The notes below the pieces were generated by a model, which worked only from the letters and a program-made list of their open reading frames with translations, ran no database searches and was not told the origin of the DNA. A stretch of DNA of 51,226 nucleotides. It comes from Gammaproteobacteria bacterium (GTDB taxonomy: Bacteria; Pseudomonadota; Gammaproteobacteria; Pseudomonadales; PIVM01). The position numbers and the translations under genes are program-made. How positions within the stretch are numbered: position 1 is the stretch's first letter; each line of letters opens with the position of its first letter. The DNA lies in the NCBI GenBank assembly GCA_003353945.1, contig PIVM01000025.1:1-51226 (forward strand), read 5' to 3'. Below, in pieces: positions 9,266 to 16,565 of the stretch.

Positions 9266-10174
9266 ATGACTATTAAGCCTCATCCTCCCTGCCAGGAAGC
9301 AACTGTTATTCTGCACGAAATCAGCCGGTTGATTCGCAAACGACTCGAAGAACGTATTGTTGATCTCGGATTATCTGAAGCTCAGTGGCGCGTTATCGGG
9401 TTTCTTTCTATCGGCGCGGGTATGAGTCAAACCGAATTGGCCGAATTACTCGGCATGCAAAAAGTACCCCTAGGCGAAATTCTAGACCGGCTGGGAAAAA
9501 AACAGCTCGTGTATCGAAAGGAATCTCCTCAGGATAGACGTAGCAAGCTGGTATTTCTTACCAATAATGCCCGTCAGTTGGCAGAATCTATCCGTGAGCG
9601 TTTTCGCACATTGCGCCAAAATTGGCAGCAATCAATTGGCGAAGCACACTGGAAATTATTGCAAGAAAACCTGTATATCATGGCCGATGAGCTTTGTCCC
9701 CTCACCACCCAACAAACGCTGTATTCCAGCAGCCGACAGGATGCCAGCCATCTTATCGGAATCATTGTGCGGTCTATTCGTCGCCAGTTTGATCTCTGTA
9801 GCCACCAAAGCGGGGTGACCTGGTCACATTGGCTAATCGTCAATGCAGTGACATCCAATCCAGGCATCAATCAACGCGAACTGGCAGACACATTGGCCAT
9901 CAATAAAGTTCCCTTGGGCAAATTGCTGGATCGTTTGCAGCAAAATGGCTGGCTGCGCCGGGAACAGGATCAACAGGACCGGCGCATCAAACGCTTGTTT
10001 ATCAACCTAGATGCGCAATCACTGCAACGTAGCCAGCAAGTATTTCATGATTACAATAAACAATGCCTGACCAAAATACCGCAAACAAAGCAGAGCGATT
10101 TTATCAACACGCTGATTCAATGGCATGAGTGCTTGATCCAACAGGCTGACGCTGAGTCGACACAACTGAGGTAA
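9266..10174 (+). CDS. MarR-family regulator with two tandem MarR domains
   Basis: A 302-residue protein made of two consecutive MarR winged-helix domains. The first (about residues 10-145) contains MSQTELAELLGMQKVPLGEI and ESPQDRRSKLVFL. The second (about 155-290) contains INQRELADTLAINKVPLGKL and QDQQDRRIKRLFI. The halves are clearly similar, so this is an internal duplication and fusion. Normal MarR proteins are about 150 residues and act as homodimers; this one could fold as a covalent pseudo-dimer. AAGGA lies just upstream of the ATG. Three bases separate it from the EmrA gene, so it very probably controls the efflux operon. Confidence 0.85.
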   Translation: MTIKPHPPCQEATVILHEISRLIRKRLEERIVDLGLSEAQWRVIGFLSIGAGMSQTELAELLGMQKVPLGEILDRLGKKQLVYRKESPQDRRSKLVFLTNNARQLAESIRERFRTLRQNWQQSIGEAHWKLLQENLYIMADELCPLTTQQTLYSSSRQDASHLIGIIVRSIRRQFDLCSHQSGVTWSHWLIVNAVTSNPGINQRELADTLAINKVPLGKLLDRLQQNGWLRREQDQQDRRIKRLFINLDAQSLQRSQQVFHDYNKQCLTKIPQTKQSDFINTLIQWHECLIQQADAESTQLR

Positions 10175-10177
10175 ATT

Positions 10178-11281
10178 ATGAGTAATGAATCAGACGTTCA
10201 AGCCACCGGCATCTCAGGCCGACGCAGGTTCACCCGCTGGTTGATTATCATCAGCAGTCTCATTGCCCTCTCTTATTGGGCCTGGCAGCGTTATACCCAT
10301 GTTTATACCGATGACGCCAGAATCGCCGCCAACATGATAGAAATCAGCAGTCGCGTATCAGGCTGGGTTAGCGATCTTCCACATGCTCAGGGCGAGCATG
10401 TTAAAAAAGGCACCGTTATTGCGACAATAAATAGCAGTAGGATTACGCTGCAGCTTAAAGAGCTGGAAGCCAGCCTACTAGCGCTGGGCACCAAAAAAGA
10501 ACGCCTGCTGACACAGAAAAGCATGGTAGAGAAACAAACAAAGGGCAGCGTCGATGCCGCGCAATCCGTCCTCAAAGCGGCGAAAGCCTCTCTCGCCTCA
10601 GCCTCTTCTGAAGTTGATCTGCGTCATAGCGACTGGCAACGCTCTCAACAGCTGCGCGAAAAGAACATTCTTTCCCTGCAAGAATGGGAAAACACTCGCA
10701 ACGAATTCCGCAAAGCCGAGGAAGACTGGCATTTTAAACAAGCAGAAAGAGCAGAGGCACAAGCAAAACTGGTCGAAGCCCAGGCAGGTTTTGACAACAT
10801 ACTTATGCTGGAGCGTGAGTTACAAACGCTAACATATGAAAAAGAACAACTACTGCTGCGCATCGAACAACTACAGGTGACACTGGATGATCACCATTTG
10901 CTGTCACCCATTGACGCGGTGATCGACAAGACCTATATCGACCCGGGTGAATATGTCAGCCCCGGAAAACGCCTGTTGCTCATGCACAATCCCGAAAAAA
11001 TCTGGATTAATGCCGCCGTCAAAGAAACATCCATTCGTTTTCTAAAACCTGGCATGTCAGCTGAGATCACGGTGGATGCTTACCCGGACCTTACGCTGCT
11101 GGGAGAAATTGTCCGCATAGGCGAATCCACCACCAGCCAGTTCAGCCTACTACCTTCGACCAATCCCAGCGGCAACTTCACCAAAATCACACAGCGAATA
11201 CCCATTAAAATTGCTATTGCGGCAAACGACAGGCGACTCAGACCCGGCATGATGGTAGAGGTTGCCATTAATGTCCGCTGA
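10178..11281 (+). CDS. emrA: EmrA-type membrane fusion protein (HlyD family)
   Basis: The periplasmic adaptor of a tripartite multidrug efflux pump. It has one N-terminal membrane anchor (about residues 20-37), the family start TDDARIAANMIEISSRVSGW, a long alpha-helical hairpin rich in Q, E, K and A (about 85-220), and a lipoyl/beta-barrel part (SPIDAVIDKTYIDPGEYVSPG). At 367 residues it is close to E. coli EmrA. A GAGG ribosome site precedes the ATG. It overlaps the start of the EmrB-like gene by 11 bases, showing translational coupling. No TolC-type outer-membrane gene is in the window. Confidence 0.88.
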   Translation: MSNESDVQATGISGRRRFTRWLIIISSLIALSYWAWQRYTHVYTDDARIAANMIEISSRVSGWVSDLPHAQGEHVKKGTVIATINSSRITLQLKELEASLLALGTKKERLLTQKSMVEKQTKGSVDAAQSVLKAAKASLASASSEVDLRHSDWQRSQQLREKNILSLQEWENTRNEFRKAEEDWHFKQAERAEAQAKLVEAQAGFDNILMLERELQTLTYEKEQLLLRIEQLQVTLDDHHLLSPIDAVIDKTYIDPGEYVSPGKRLLLMHNPEKIWINAAVKETSIRFLKPGMSAEITVDAYPDLTLLGEIVRIGESTTSQFSLLPSTNPSGNFTKITQRIPIKIAIAANDRRLRPGMMVEVAINVR

Positions 11282-12857
11282 GCTAGAAACGCACCTGCAG
11301 GCACTCAACACGACAGACAACTTCAAAGCGCTGTTTCGCCAGCACGGCATCCATTATGCGTGGTTTGCCATCGGCACTGTCATGATCGCCATGCTGGCGA
11401 CTTTATTGTCAGGGACTATTGTTAATGTCGCCATTCCGCAGATCATGGGCAGTTTCGGCATCGGACAAGACGTGGCTCAATGGCTGTCCACGGGCAATCT
11501 GGCAGCTGCCGCCATCGGCATGATCGTGCAAGCCTGGCTGGCTCAAACGCTTGGGCTACGCAATATGATGCTTATCGTTATGTTGTTATTTATGGCCGGC
11601 TCCCTGATCGGCGGCATTAGCAACGATATTAGCTTGCTAATTTTCTCCCGCCTGTTACAGGGCTTTGCCTCCGGTGTTATCGCACCATTGAGCATGTCGA
11701 TCATCTTTCAGCTATTTCCTTCCGGGCGACAAGGCATGGCCATGGGTATATCCAGTATTGGCGCGCTGCTTGCGCCCGCGCTGGGGCCGACTATTGGGGG
11801 CTTATTAATTGATACCTTTAATTGGCGCTATGTATTTTTCCTCGCTGTACCTTTTTCATTAATCTGCCTGCCATTGACAATGCTGTTTTTACCCGAGCGC
11901 GATGGACCAAGACCGCATCTCCCATTCGACTGGACAGGCTTATGTTTAATGACTGCCGCCATCACATCCCTGCTCTATGGTCTTTCCAATGGAGAAAAGG
12001 AAGGCTGGTCATCCGAAGTAATTGTCCTGTGCCTCCTGCTTAGCATCACTTGCGCATACCTGTTTGTGCATTGGCAATCGAAAGCGCCCTACCCACTGAT
12101 CAATCTGCAACTATTCAATCACAGGCGCTATGTCATTATGGTGATCATCTCATTTATTTTTGGTGCTGGCCTATACGGTTCATCCTATTTATTGCCACTG
12201 TTTTTACAAATCGTGCAAGAGATGTCACCCACCAACGCGGGTATTGCCATGATGCCATCCGGTTTTATTCTGGCCCTGGTATTCCCTCTGGCGGGTCGCC
12301 TGGCAGATCGCTCTGACCCCCGCATGCTGATCACGGCTGGCATATTCTTTTTTGCCTGCTCCTGCTTTTTAATGGTACAGGCCGACCCCAATACCGGCTT
12401 TTGGACATTAGCCTGGTGGATGGTGTTGGGTAGGGTCGGGATTGGCCTGGTGATGCCACCAGTGAGCCTGGGAGCGTTAAAAAACCTACCCCTGGAACTG
12501 TTGCAACAAGGCTCCGGCACCATGACCTTTATTCGCCAATTGGGCGGTGCCTTTGGTGTAAATTTTATGTCAGTGATGCTGACTCGACGCACGCAGTTTC
12601 ACCTTGACACAGTCACCAATACACAAGCCTTCGACAATAGTGAAACCTTTGAAATGACATCCCAACTGAGTGAGCATATTCTGGGTTACGGCCTCACTTT
12701 CTGGGACCAGTATTATATTTCGATCCAAATCCTGGCCAAATTACTTTATTCTCAAGCGGTAATGCTTGGTTTTAGAGATGCATTTCTTATTGGCGCCATT
12801 GTTTTCCTATTGACCTTGATTCCCACCTGGATTTTACGCAAACCAGCCAACCAGTAA
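11271..12857 (+). CDS. emrB: EmrB-type MFS multidrug transporter (DHA2, 14 TMS)
   Basis: A 528-residue major facilitator with about 14 membrane segments, the drug:proton antiporter-2 family. Diagnostic pieces are IVNVAIPQIMGSFG at the first helix, LIFSRLLQGFASGVIAPL, and a motif C-like ALLAPALGPTIGGLL. The start is the ATG at 11271, inside the end of emrA, with a GAGG ribosome site; a TTG nine bases upstream is less likely. With EmrA it should export hydrophobic drugs or metabolites across both membranes. It is the last gene of the operon and is followed by a hairpin. Confidence 0.88.
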   Translation: MSAELETHLQALNTTDNFKALFRQHGIHYAWFAIGTVMIAMLATLLSGTIVNVAIPQIMGSFGIGQDVAQWLSTGNLAAAAIGMIVQAWLAQTLGLRNMMLIVMLLFMAGSLIGGISNDISLLIFSRLLQGFASGVIAPLSMSIIFQLFPSGRQGMAMGISSIGALLAPALGPTIGGLLIDTFNWRYVFFLAVPFSLICLPLTMLFLPERDGPRPHLPFDWTGLCLMTAAITSLLYGLSNGEKEGWSSEVIVLCLLLSITCAYLFVHWQSKAPYPLINLQLFNHRRYVIMVIISFIFGAGLYGSSYLLPLFLQIVQEMSPTNAGIAMMPSGFILALVFPLAGRLADRSDPRMLITAGIFFFACSCFLMVQADPNTGFWTLAWWMVLGRVGIGLVMPPVSLGALKNLPLELLQQGSGTMTFIRQLGGAFGVNFMSVMLTRRTQFHLDTVTNTQAFDNSETFEMTSQLSEHILGYGLTFWDQYYISIQILAKLLYSQAVMLGFRDAFLIGAIVFLLTLIPTWILRKPANQ

Positions 12858-12889
12858 AGAAACTGTTCATATAGAGTACTTCAATTTGA

Positions 12890-12920
12890 GAAATCCTAAG
12901 ATTGAAAGGATTTCGTTTAT
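12890..12920 (+). terminator. Possible terminator after emrB
   Basis: An 8-bp perfect stem GAAATCCT (12890-12897) / AGGATTTC (12907-12914) with a 9-base loop and GTTTATAT after it, 33 bases past the emrB stop. It is AT-rich and the T-run is interrupted, so it is a moderate candidate. Confidence 0.45.
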
Positions 12921-12921
12921 A

Positions 12922-13356
12922 TCACTCCGACCCAACGAAAATGCCTATGCTCATTTTTGAGAACTGCTAACCCTAACATTGGGTACATTTATAAATCATA
13001 TAGTTATCATTTCTTAAAAATATCTTGTTATGCAAATTGCAGCGATTTTGACTCTGCATACGCCCTAGTTAATAGGAAAAAATGCTCGCCATCTAACAGT
13101 ATGGCTAAGCATAAGAACACACACCCTTTCTTCATTTTTTCTTTACCAAACAATAATATCCACAGTCTTTATCACCACTAATAGATAAAATAAGTTCTTA
13201 AAACAGTTACCTCTATGCACTTTTGACCCATTTTTGAGAATAAAACCTCTCACAGTTGAGAATATACACCCCCAGCAGCCACCACCTTTGTTAGCAAAAC
13301 AGCCATTTCTGGCAAATTATTAGTCGTTTTTGCAGCATTTGTGTGCAATTTGCACG
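12922..13356. other. Long AT-rich upstream region of the pentaheme cytochrome gene
   Basis: No gene is visible. The region is AT-rich and contains TTTTTGAGAA twice (about 12953 and 13231). Such length and composition before a single regulated gene would suit activator binding for the sigma-54-like element at 13357, but I could not define activator sites. Confidence 0.4.
13343..13355. promoter_or_regulatory. Palindrome next to the cytochrome promoter
   Basis: GTGCAATTTGCAC is a 6-bp inverted repeat around one central base, ending two bases before the candidate -24 element. Its position touching the promoter suggests an operator; no regulator is identified. Confidence 0.3.
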
Positions 13357-13373
13357 CTGGCAAGCTTCTTGCA
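13357..13373 (+). promoter_or_regulatory. Candidate sigma-54 promoter of the pentaheme cytochrome
   Basis: TGGCAAGCTTCTTGCA matches the sigma-54 pattern TGGCACG-N4-TTGCA, with correct spacing between the GG and GC dinucleotides and one substitution in the -24 half. Transcription would begin near 13384, leaving a leader of about 100 bases before the start codon. The match was made by eye. Confidence 0.45.
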
Positions 13374-13482
13374 ACCTATCGATATATCCACATTTTTAAT
13401 GCTATTTTTATGCATTTATAAAGCTACTTGTTATTAAGCCCCCTTTAAAGATGGCTTAGCTTGAGGGGACAAGGAGATAAAC

Positions 13483-14415
13483 ATGAAAAAATACGCTCAC
13501 AGCAGGAATATGACTCTCGTAAAGATGTGTGGAGTTGTTATCTGCGCTAGTGCATTCAGTGCTTCAGTAAACGCCCAATTTGATACCGGGTTCTCAAATC
13601 AAGGCGGTATAACAAATACACGGCATAATATGACCTTCAGTAGTCTTAATAACGGCAACGGCACTACCGCGATGGATACCTACTTAAATGCTTATGAGGA
13701 GGTTTGTGTATATTGCCATACACCTCACGGAGCAAACGATGCTATTGCAGCACCATTGTGGAACCGGACCTATAATAACCCAACGTATGAGCTTTACGCT
13801 GCCTTGGGGACATCGTCCCTAGACGGTGCACAAAGTTACCCCGGTGTAAATTCACTGATGTGCCTATCCTGTCACGATGGCACACTACCCATCGACTCAA
13901 TTGTCAATATGCCTGGCTCAAATAGAATTTCGTCAACCCAAAAGACCTCTGTTGATAAAGCCTTTTTGGATTCATGGGAAAATGCGGGATCACAGGTCGC
14001 CCAACACCGAGCTTTTGCAATCGATGGATCGGTTCCCCCAGCAGCAGCCTGTACGAAATGCCACGATGGAATCGATCGAGCAGATTTTAAGATGGCCGTC
14101 ATAGGCACAGACCTCAGGGATGAGCATCCCGTTGGTGTTCAGCTACCCCTGGCTCAATTAGGCGAAGAATTTATTGCGCCTGACGGCGCTCCCGGGGGCA
14201 TGCGCTTCTATGATCTCAATGAAGATGGCCGCGCACAAACCAATGAGATTCGTTATTACGATACAGGGGGAGGAGATGGCCCAGAAGTTGAGTGTGCCTC
14301 CTGCCATGACCCGCATGGAGTATGGACAGACGCAGCCAGAACTGACTACGCCGGTAACTTTTTACGCGTAAAAAATGAAGGAAGCGCCGTGTGTCTTGCC
14401 TGTCACATTAAATAG
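13483..14415 (+). CDS. Secreted pentaheme c-type cytochrome
   Basis: A 310-residue exported protein with a signal peptide (hydrophobic about residues 11-28, cleavage near A31). It has five CXXCH haem sites: C75-H79, C127-H131, C190-H194, C271-H275 and C304-H308. The mature part has exactly five further His (H48, H82, H175, H215, H278), enough for bis-His ligation of all haems. It is a paralogue of the tetraheme protein at 49.8 kb (shared PLWNR, CLSCHDGT, VECASCHD, AVCLACH), with an inserted region carrying the third haem and H175. An EF-hand-like loop (D244, N246, D248, G249, E255) may bind calcium. AAGGAG precedes the ATG. The likely role is periplasmic or extracellular electron transfer. 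Confidence 0.9.
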   Translation: MKKYAHSRNMTLVKMCGVVICASAFSASVNAQFDTGFSNQGGITNTRHNMTFSSLNNGNGTTAMDTYLNAYEEVCVYCHTPHGANDAIAAPLWNRTYNNPTYELYAALGTSSLDGAQSYPGVNSLMCLSCHDGTLPIDSIVNMPGSNRISSTQKTSVDKAFLDSWENAGSQVAQHRAFAIDGSVPPAAACTKCHDGIDRADFKMAVIGTDLRDEHPVGVQLPLAQLGEEFIAPDGAPGGMRFYDLNEDGRAQTNEIRYYDTGGGDGPEVECASCHDPHGVWTDAARTDYAGNFLRVKNEGSAVCLACHIK

Positions 14416-14438
14416 ACAATAACCTTCTTGGTAATCTG

Positions 14439-14473
14439 CGGCATGCTGACGCTATTCAGTATGCCGTTTTTTT
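14439..14473 (+). terminator. Rho-independent terminator of the pentaheme cytochrome gene
   Basis: An 11-bp stem (14439-14449 with 14456-14466, one G-T wobble), a 6-base loop and seven T, 24 bases after the stop codon. This strong terminator makes the cytochrome gene a single-gene unit. Confidence 0.9.
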
Positions 14474-15031
14474 ATCCCACCTGCACAACATGACTCAACT
14501 GATTAACAATCCCACCCCTGCCAATGCAATAAAATGGCCTTTGTTTCATCCCATATAAACTGGATCAATCAACTCTGTACTGAACTTCGGCTGCCTGAAA
14601 TAAACTGTGTTTGACAGAAGACTGGGAATCAATCCAAGAAAGAATAGAAAACCGAGCGCAAAAATCCCATTTTGACTGGAATTGAGAACCACTGGGTTTC
14701 TAAGAGAGAACTGGCAGATTGTGATCCCTGTAGGGTGCGCCATGCGCACCAAGAAAACTCCAATCGGTTGATTTTACCTTATGCCTGATACAAGTTGCCC
14801 TTTTCCATGCGGGCCACTCACCATTAGAATTGCTGGGCAGAATAATTCTCATTTGCAATCAGGATCTGCACTCGCTAGACTCAGACACGCTTTTGCGTGT
14901 CTATCCACTAAATTCATACGTAACTGCGCGCCCCAGCGGTGACCGCACCCTCGCGGCTACTGCTGGTCTTAATTTCACAAACTATTTTTCTATTTGGCAC
15001 CTTTGATCAAAAAACCACACCACCCCTGATC
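14474..15031. other. Intergenic region with one copy of a dispersed repeat
   Basis: About 560 bases without a credible gene. It holds one copy of the GGTGCGC-CAT-GCGCACC repeat element (from 14730). The short frames here have no ribosome site or recognisable product. Confidence 0.5.
14730..14850. repeat. Dispersed intergenic repeat, copy 1
   Basis: The core GTAGGGTGCGCCATGCGCACC (14730-14750) has perfect 7-bp inverted arms GGTGCGC/GCGCACC. About 100 bases follow that resemble copies 2 and 3 at 42.2 and 43.0 kb (TTGATTTTACCTTAT, CCTGATAC, a TTTTCC stretch, CATTAGAATTGC). It is non-coding. It looks like a REP- or MITE-like family; right-hand boundaries are approximate. Confidence 0.6.
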
Positions 15032-15103
15032 TAGGGGCCGCGAAAAAAAGAATCATCCCAAAATTGTGGAGAATTTTGGGATGATTCTTTTTTTCGCGAC
15101 CCT
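15032..15103 (-). terminator. Very long hairpin terminator, bidirectional in form
   Basis: An inverted repeat with at least 27 bp of perfect stem (CGCGAAAAAAAGAATCATCC continuing to AAAATT), a 6-base loop (15066-15071), and an outer TAGGG/CCCTA extension with one indel. It lies just past the stop of the leftward DUF4350 gene. The stem is far longer than normal terminators. The embedded A/T runs give a T-run on either strand. Confidence 0.7.
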
Positions 15104-15133
15104 AATACAACAAAACCAAAATGCGTGGACGGC

Positions 15134-15886
15134 TTACATCAGCCAAGCTGAAAGGTTTTTCGCCAACTGTCGGTTTTCTTTGGTAAGGAATCGATTTTGA
15201 AACATTGCATCGTCGGCAAAGACAACATAGCGCCCCTTTCCGATTTTACCCTGTACAATCACTCCCCATTGAGCCACGGGATCGTTTCGGTCCGGCATGC
15301 GATTCCGATTAATATCCAAACGAGCTCCAGGGGTGGTTGAAGCGATAATTGCTCCAGATTTTTCATTACTCTTTAAAGCCCACCCACCGAACAGGGAGAA
15401 AAATTGGAGATCAGCAAAGAGCGGATGGTCAACCAAATGACTAACCGTAAAATCTGAACTTTTCTTTGCTATGGTATTTTGTGTTTCATGTATCACCGCA
15501 CTGGACACAGACACACCAATCGATGACAACAGTGGGCCATACACAGGCGCTATATGAATCATTACACATAACGAGCCTCCATCATTGATAAAACGGTTAA
15601 TGGCGGCAAGCTCTGCTTGATCATATTTGACAAAGGCCCCAGATGTAATCAAGACATCGACTTTGCTTAAGACAGAAGATGTAATCTTACCATCAGAAAT
15701 GGATAATTGATGATTCTCTCTCAGCACACTGGCAAAGGTCGATAAATCAAGAGCGCCTTCTCTCTCAATAATAAAAGGCTGCCCATGGGATTGATCGACC
15801 AATACAGTTTTTGCTTGTGCTGAAGCCAGCTGGCACAGCAACAGAGCAGTACATAACCACATTATTGATTTATTCACGAAAGTCAT
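15134..15886 (-). CDS. Exported DUF4350 (GATase1-like fold) protein
   Basis: A 250-residue protein with a signal peptide (about residues 1-25, ending QAKT). Its mature part looks like the DUF4350 / class I glutamine amidotransferase-like fold: repeated strand-helix units such as VDVLITSGAFVKYDQAELAAINRFINDGGSL and GKGRYVVFADDAMFQN. It probably binds a ligand or sugar rather than acting as an amidotransferase; I see no clear Cys nucleophile. It follows the P19 gene by 28 bases, has an AGGAA ribosome site, and is the last gene before the long hairpin. A role with P19 in iron handling is inferred from position. Confidence 0.6.
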   Translation of the reverse strand: MTFVNKSIMWLCTALLLCQLASAQAKTVLVDQSHGQPFIIEREGALDLSTFASVLRENHQLSISDGKITSSVLSKVDVLITSGAFVKYDQAELAAINRFINDGGSLCVMIHIAPVYGPLLSSIGVSVSSAVIHETQNTIAKKSSDFTVSHLVDHPLFADLQFFSLFGGWALKSNEKSGAIIASTTPGARLDINRNRMPDRNDPVAQWGVIVQGKIGKGRYVVFADDAMFQNRFLTKENRQLAKNLSAWLM

Positions 15887-15914
15887 TTCCTACTTTGTTG
15901 CTGACTAATTAGTT

Positions 15915-16463
15915 TTAGTAACCGCCTTTTTTACCCACACCAACATACGTAAAATCGGCTTCCAGATTCATCGCACGCCACCAGTCCTGCACACCGGTTT
16001 CCTTATCAACATGATATGGGAACATATCAACTTTGGGAGGTTCAATATGCAGCTTTAGTGTGTATTTTCCCGCCCCATCCATCTTAACATTGCTGCCATA
16101 GTGCGGACCATTATTCGCCGCCATGGGATCAAGCCTACCACTAGCCGACCATTTGCTGTCTTTTTTGGTGATGCGGTAGGTTATTTCAAGATAAGGAATC
16201 CAGTGACCTTCGGCAAATCCCCAAGCATTTTTTGTGTCGCCGTGCACCTTCGCTTCCAGATGAATATCAGCGTCCGCAGCGCCGTGATGTCCAGCGTGCC
16301 CACCGCCACCGTGCTTCATGGCGACCGCCTGAATATAGAGCGGTTGTATGGTCATACCATTTTCTTTAACCATGTCACCGATGTAAAAATTTGCCGCCTG
16401 CAATCCTACAGCCAAAACAGCAGTCACCACAAACAACACACCTGACCAAATTTTTACCTTCAT
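15915..16463 (-). CDS. P19/FetP-type periplasmic iron transport protein
   Basis: A 182-residue exported protein of the P19 family, copper-containing periplasmic proteins that help ferric or ferrous iron uptake. Family blocks are ADIHLEAKVHG, GFAEGHWIPYLEITYRI, GPHYGSNVKM, YTLKLHIEPP and ETGVQDWWR. The N-terminal signal/anchor covers about residues 5-25. Just before ADIHLE is a His-rich stretch (KHGGGGHAGHHG) that I do not remember in typical P19 and that could bind extra metal. GAAGG precedes the ATG. P19 usually neighbours an FTR1/FetM permease; none is in this window. The polyferredoxin upstream is a known companion type. Confidence 0.85.
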   Translation of the reverse strand: MKVKIWSGVLFVVTAVLAVGLQAANFYIGDMVKENGMTIQPLYIQAVAMKHGGGGHAGHHGAADADIHLEAKVHGDTKNAWGFAEGHWIPYLEITYRITKKDSKWSASGRLDPMAANNGPHYGSNVKMDGAGKYTLKLHIEPPKVDMFPYHVDKETGVQDWWRAMNLEADFTYVGVGKKGGY

Positions 16464-16493
16464 ATTATTACCTTCTTCATCACCATTGAGTTC

Positions 16494-16525
16494 AAAAAAT
16501 AAACATCCCCACTTTCGCGGGGATG
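16494..16525 (-). terminator. Terminator between the polyferredoxin and P19 genes
   Basis: On the minus strand, CATCCCC / GGGGATG (16519-16525 with 16504-16510), an 8-base loop, then TTTATTTTTT. It lies between two same-direction genes, so P19-DUF4350 may be partly independent of the polyferredoxin gene or subject to read-through control. Confidence 0.75.
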
Positions 16526-16565
16526 TCTTTGTGCAGCTAGCTGCGAGGAATGAAATCCCAAATTA

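Noticed and set aside
12957-13181. 74-codon frame before the pentaheme cytochrome
   Set aside because: AT-rich, no ribosome site, low-complexity product; more likely upstream regulatory DNA.
14546-14752. 68-codon minus-strand frame
   Set aside because: Overlaps the dispersed repeat, has no ribosome site and no recognised product.
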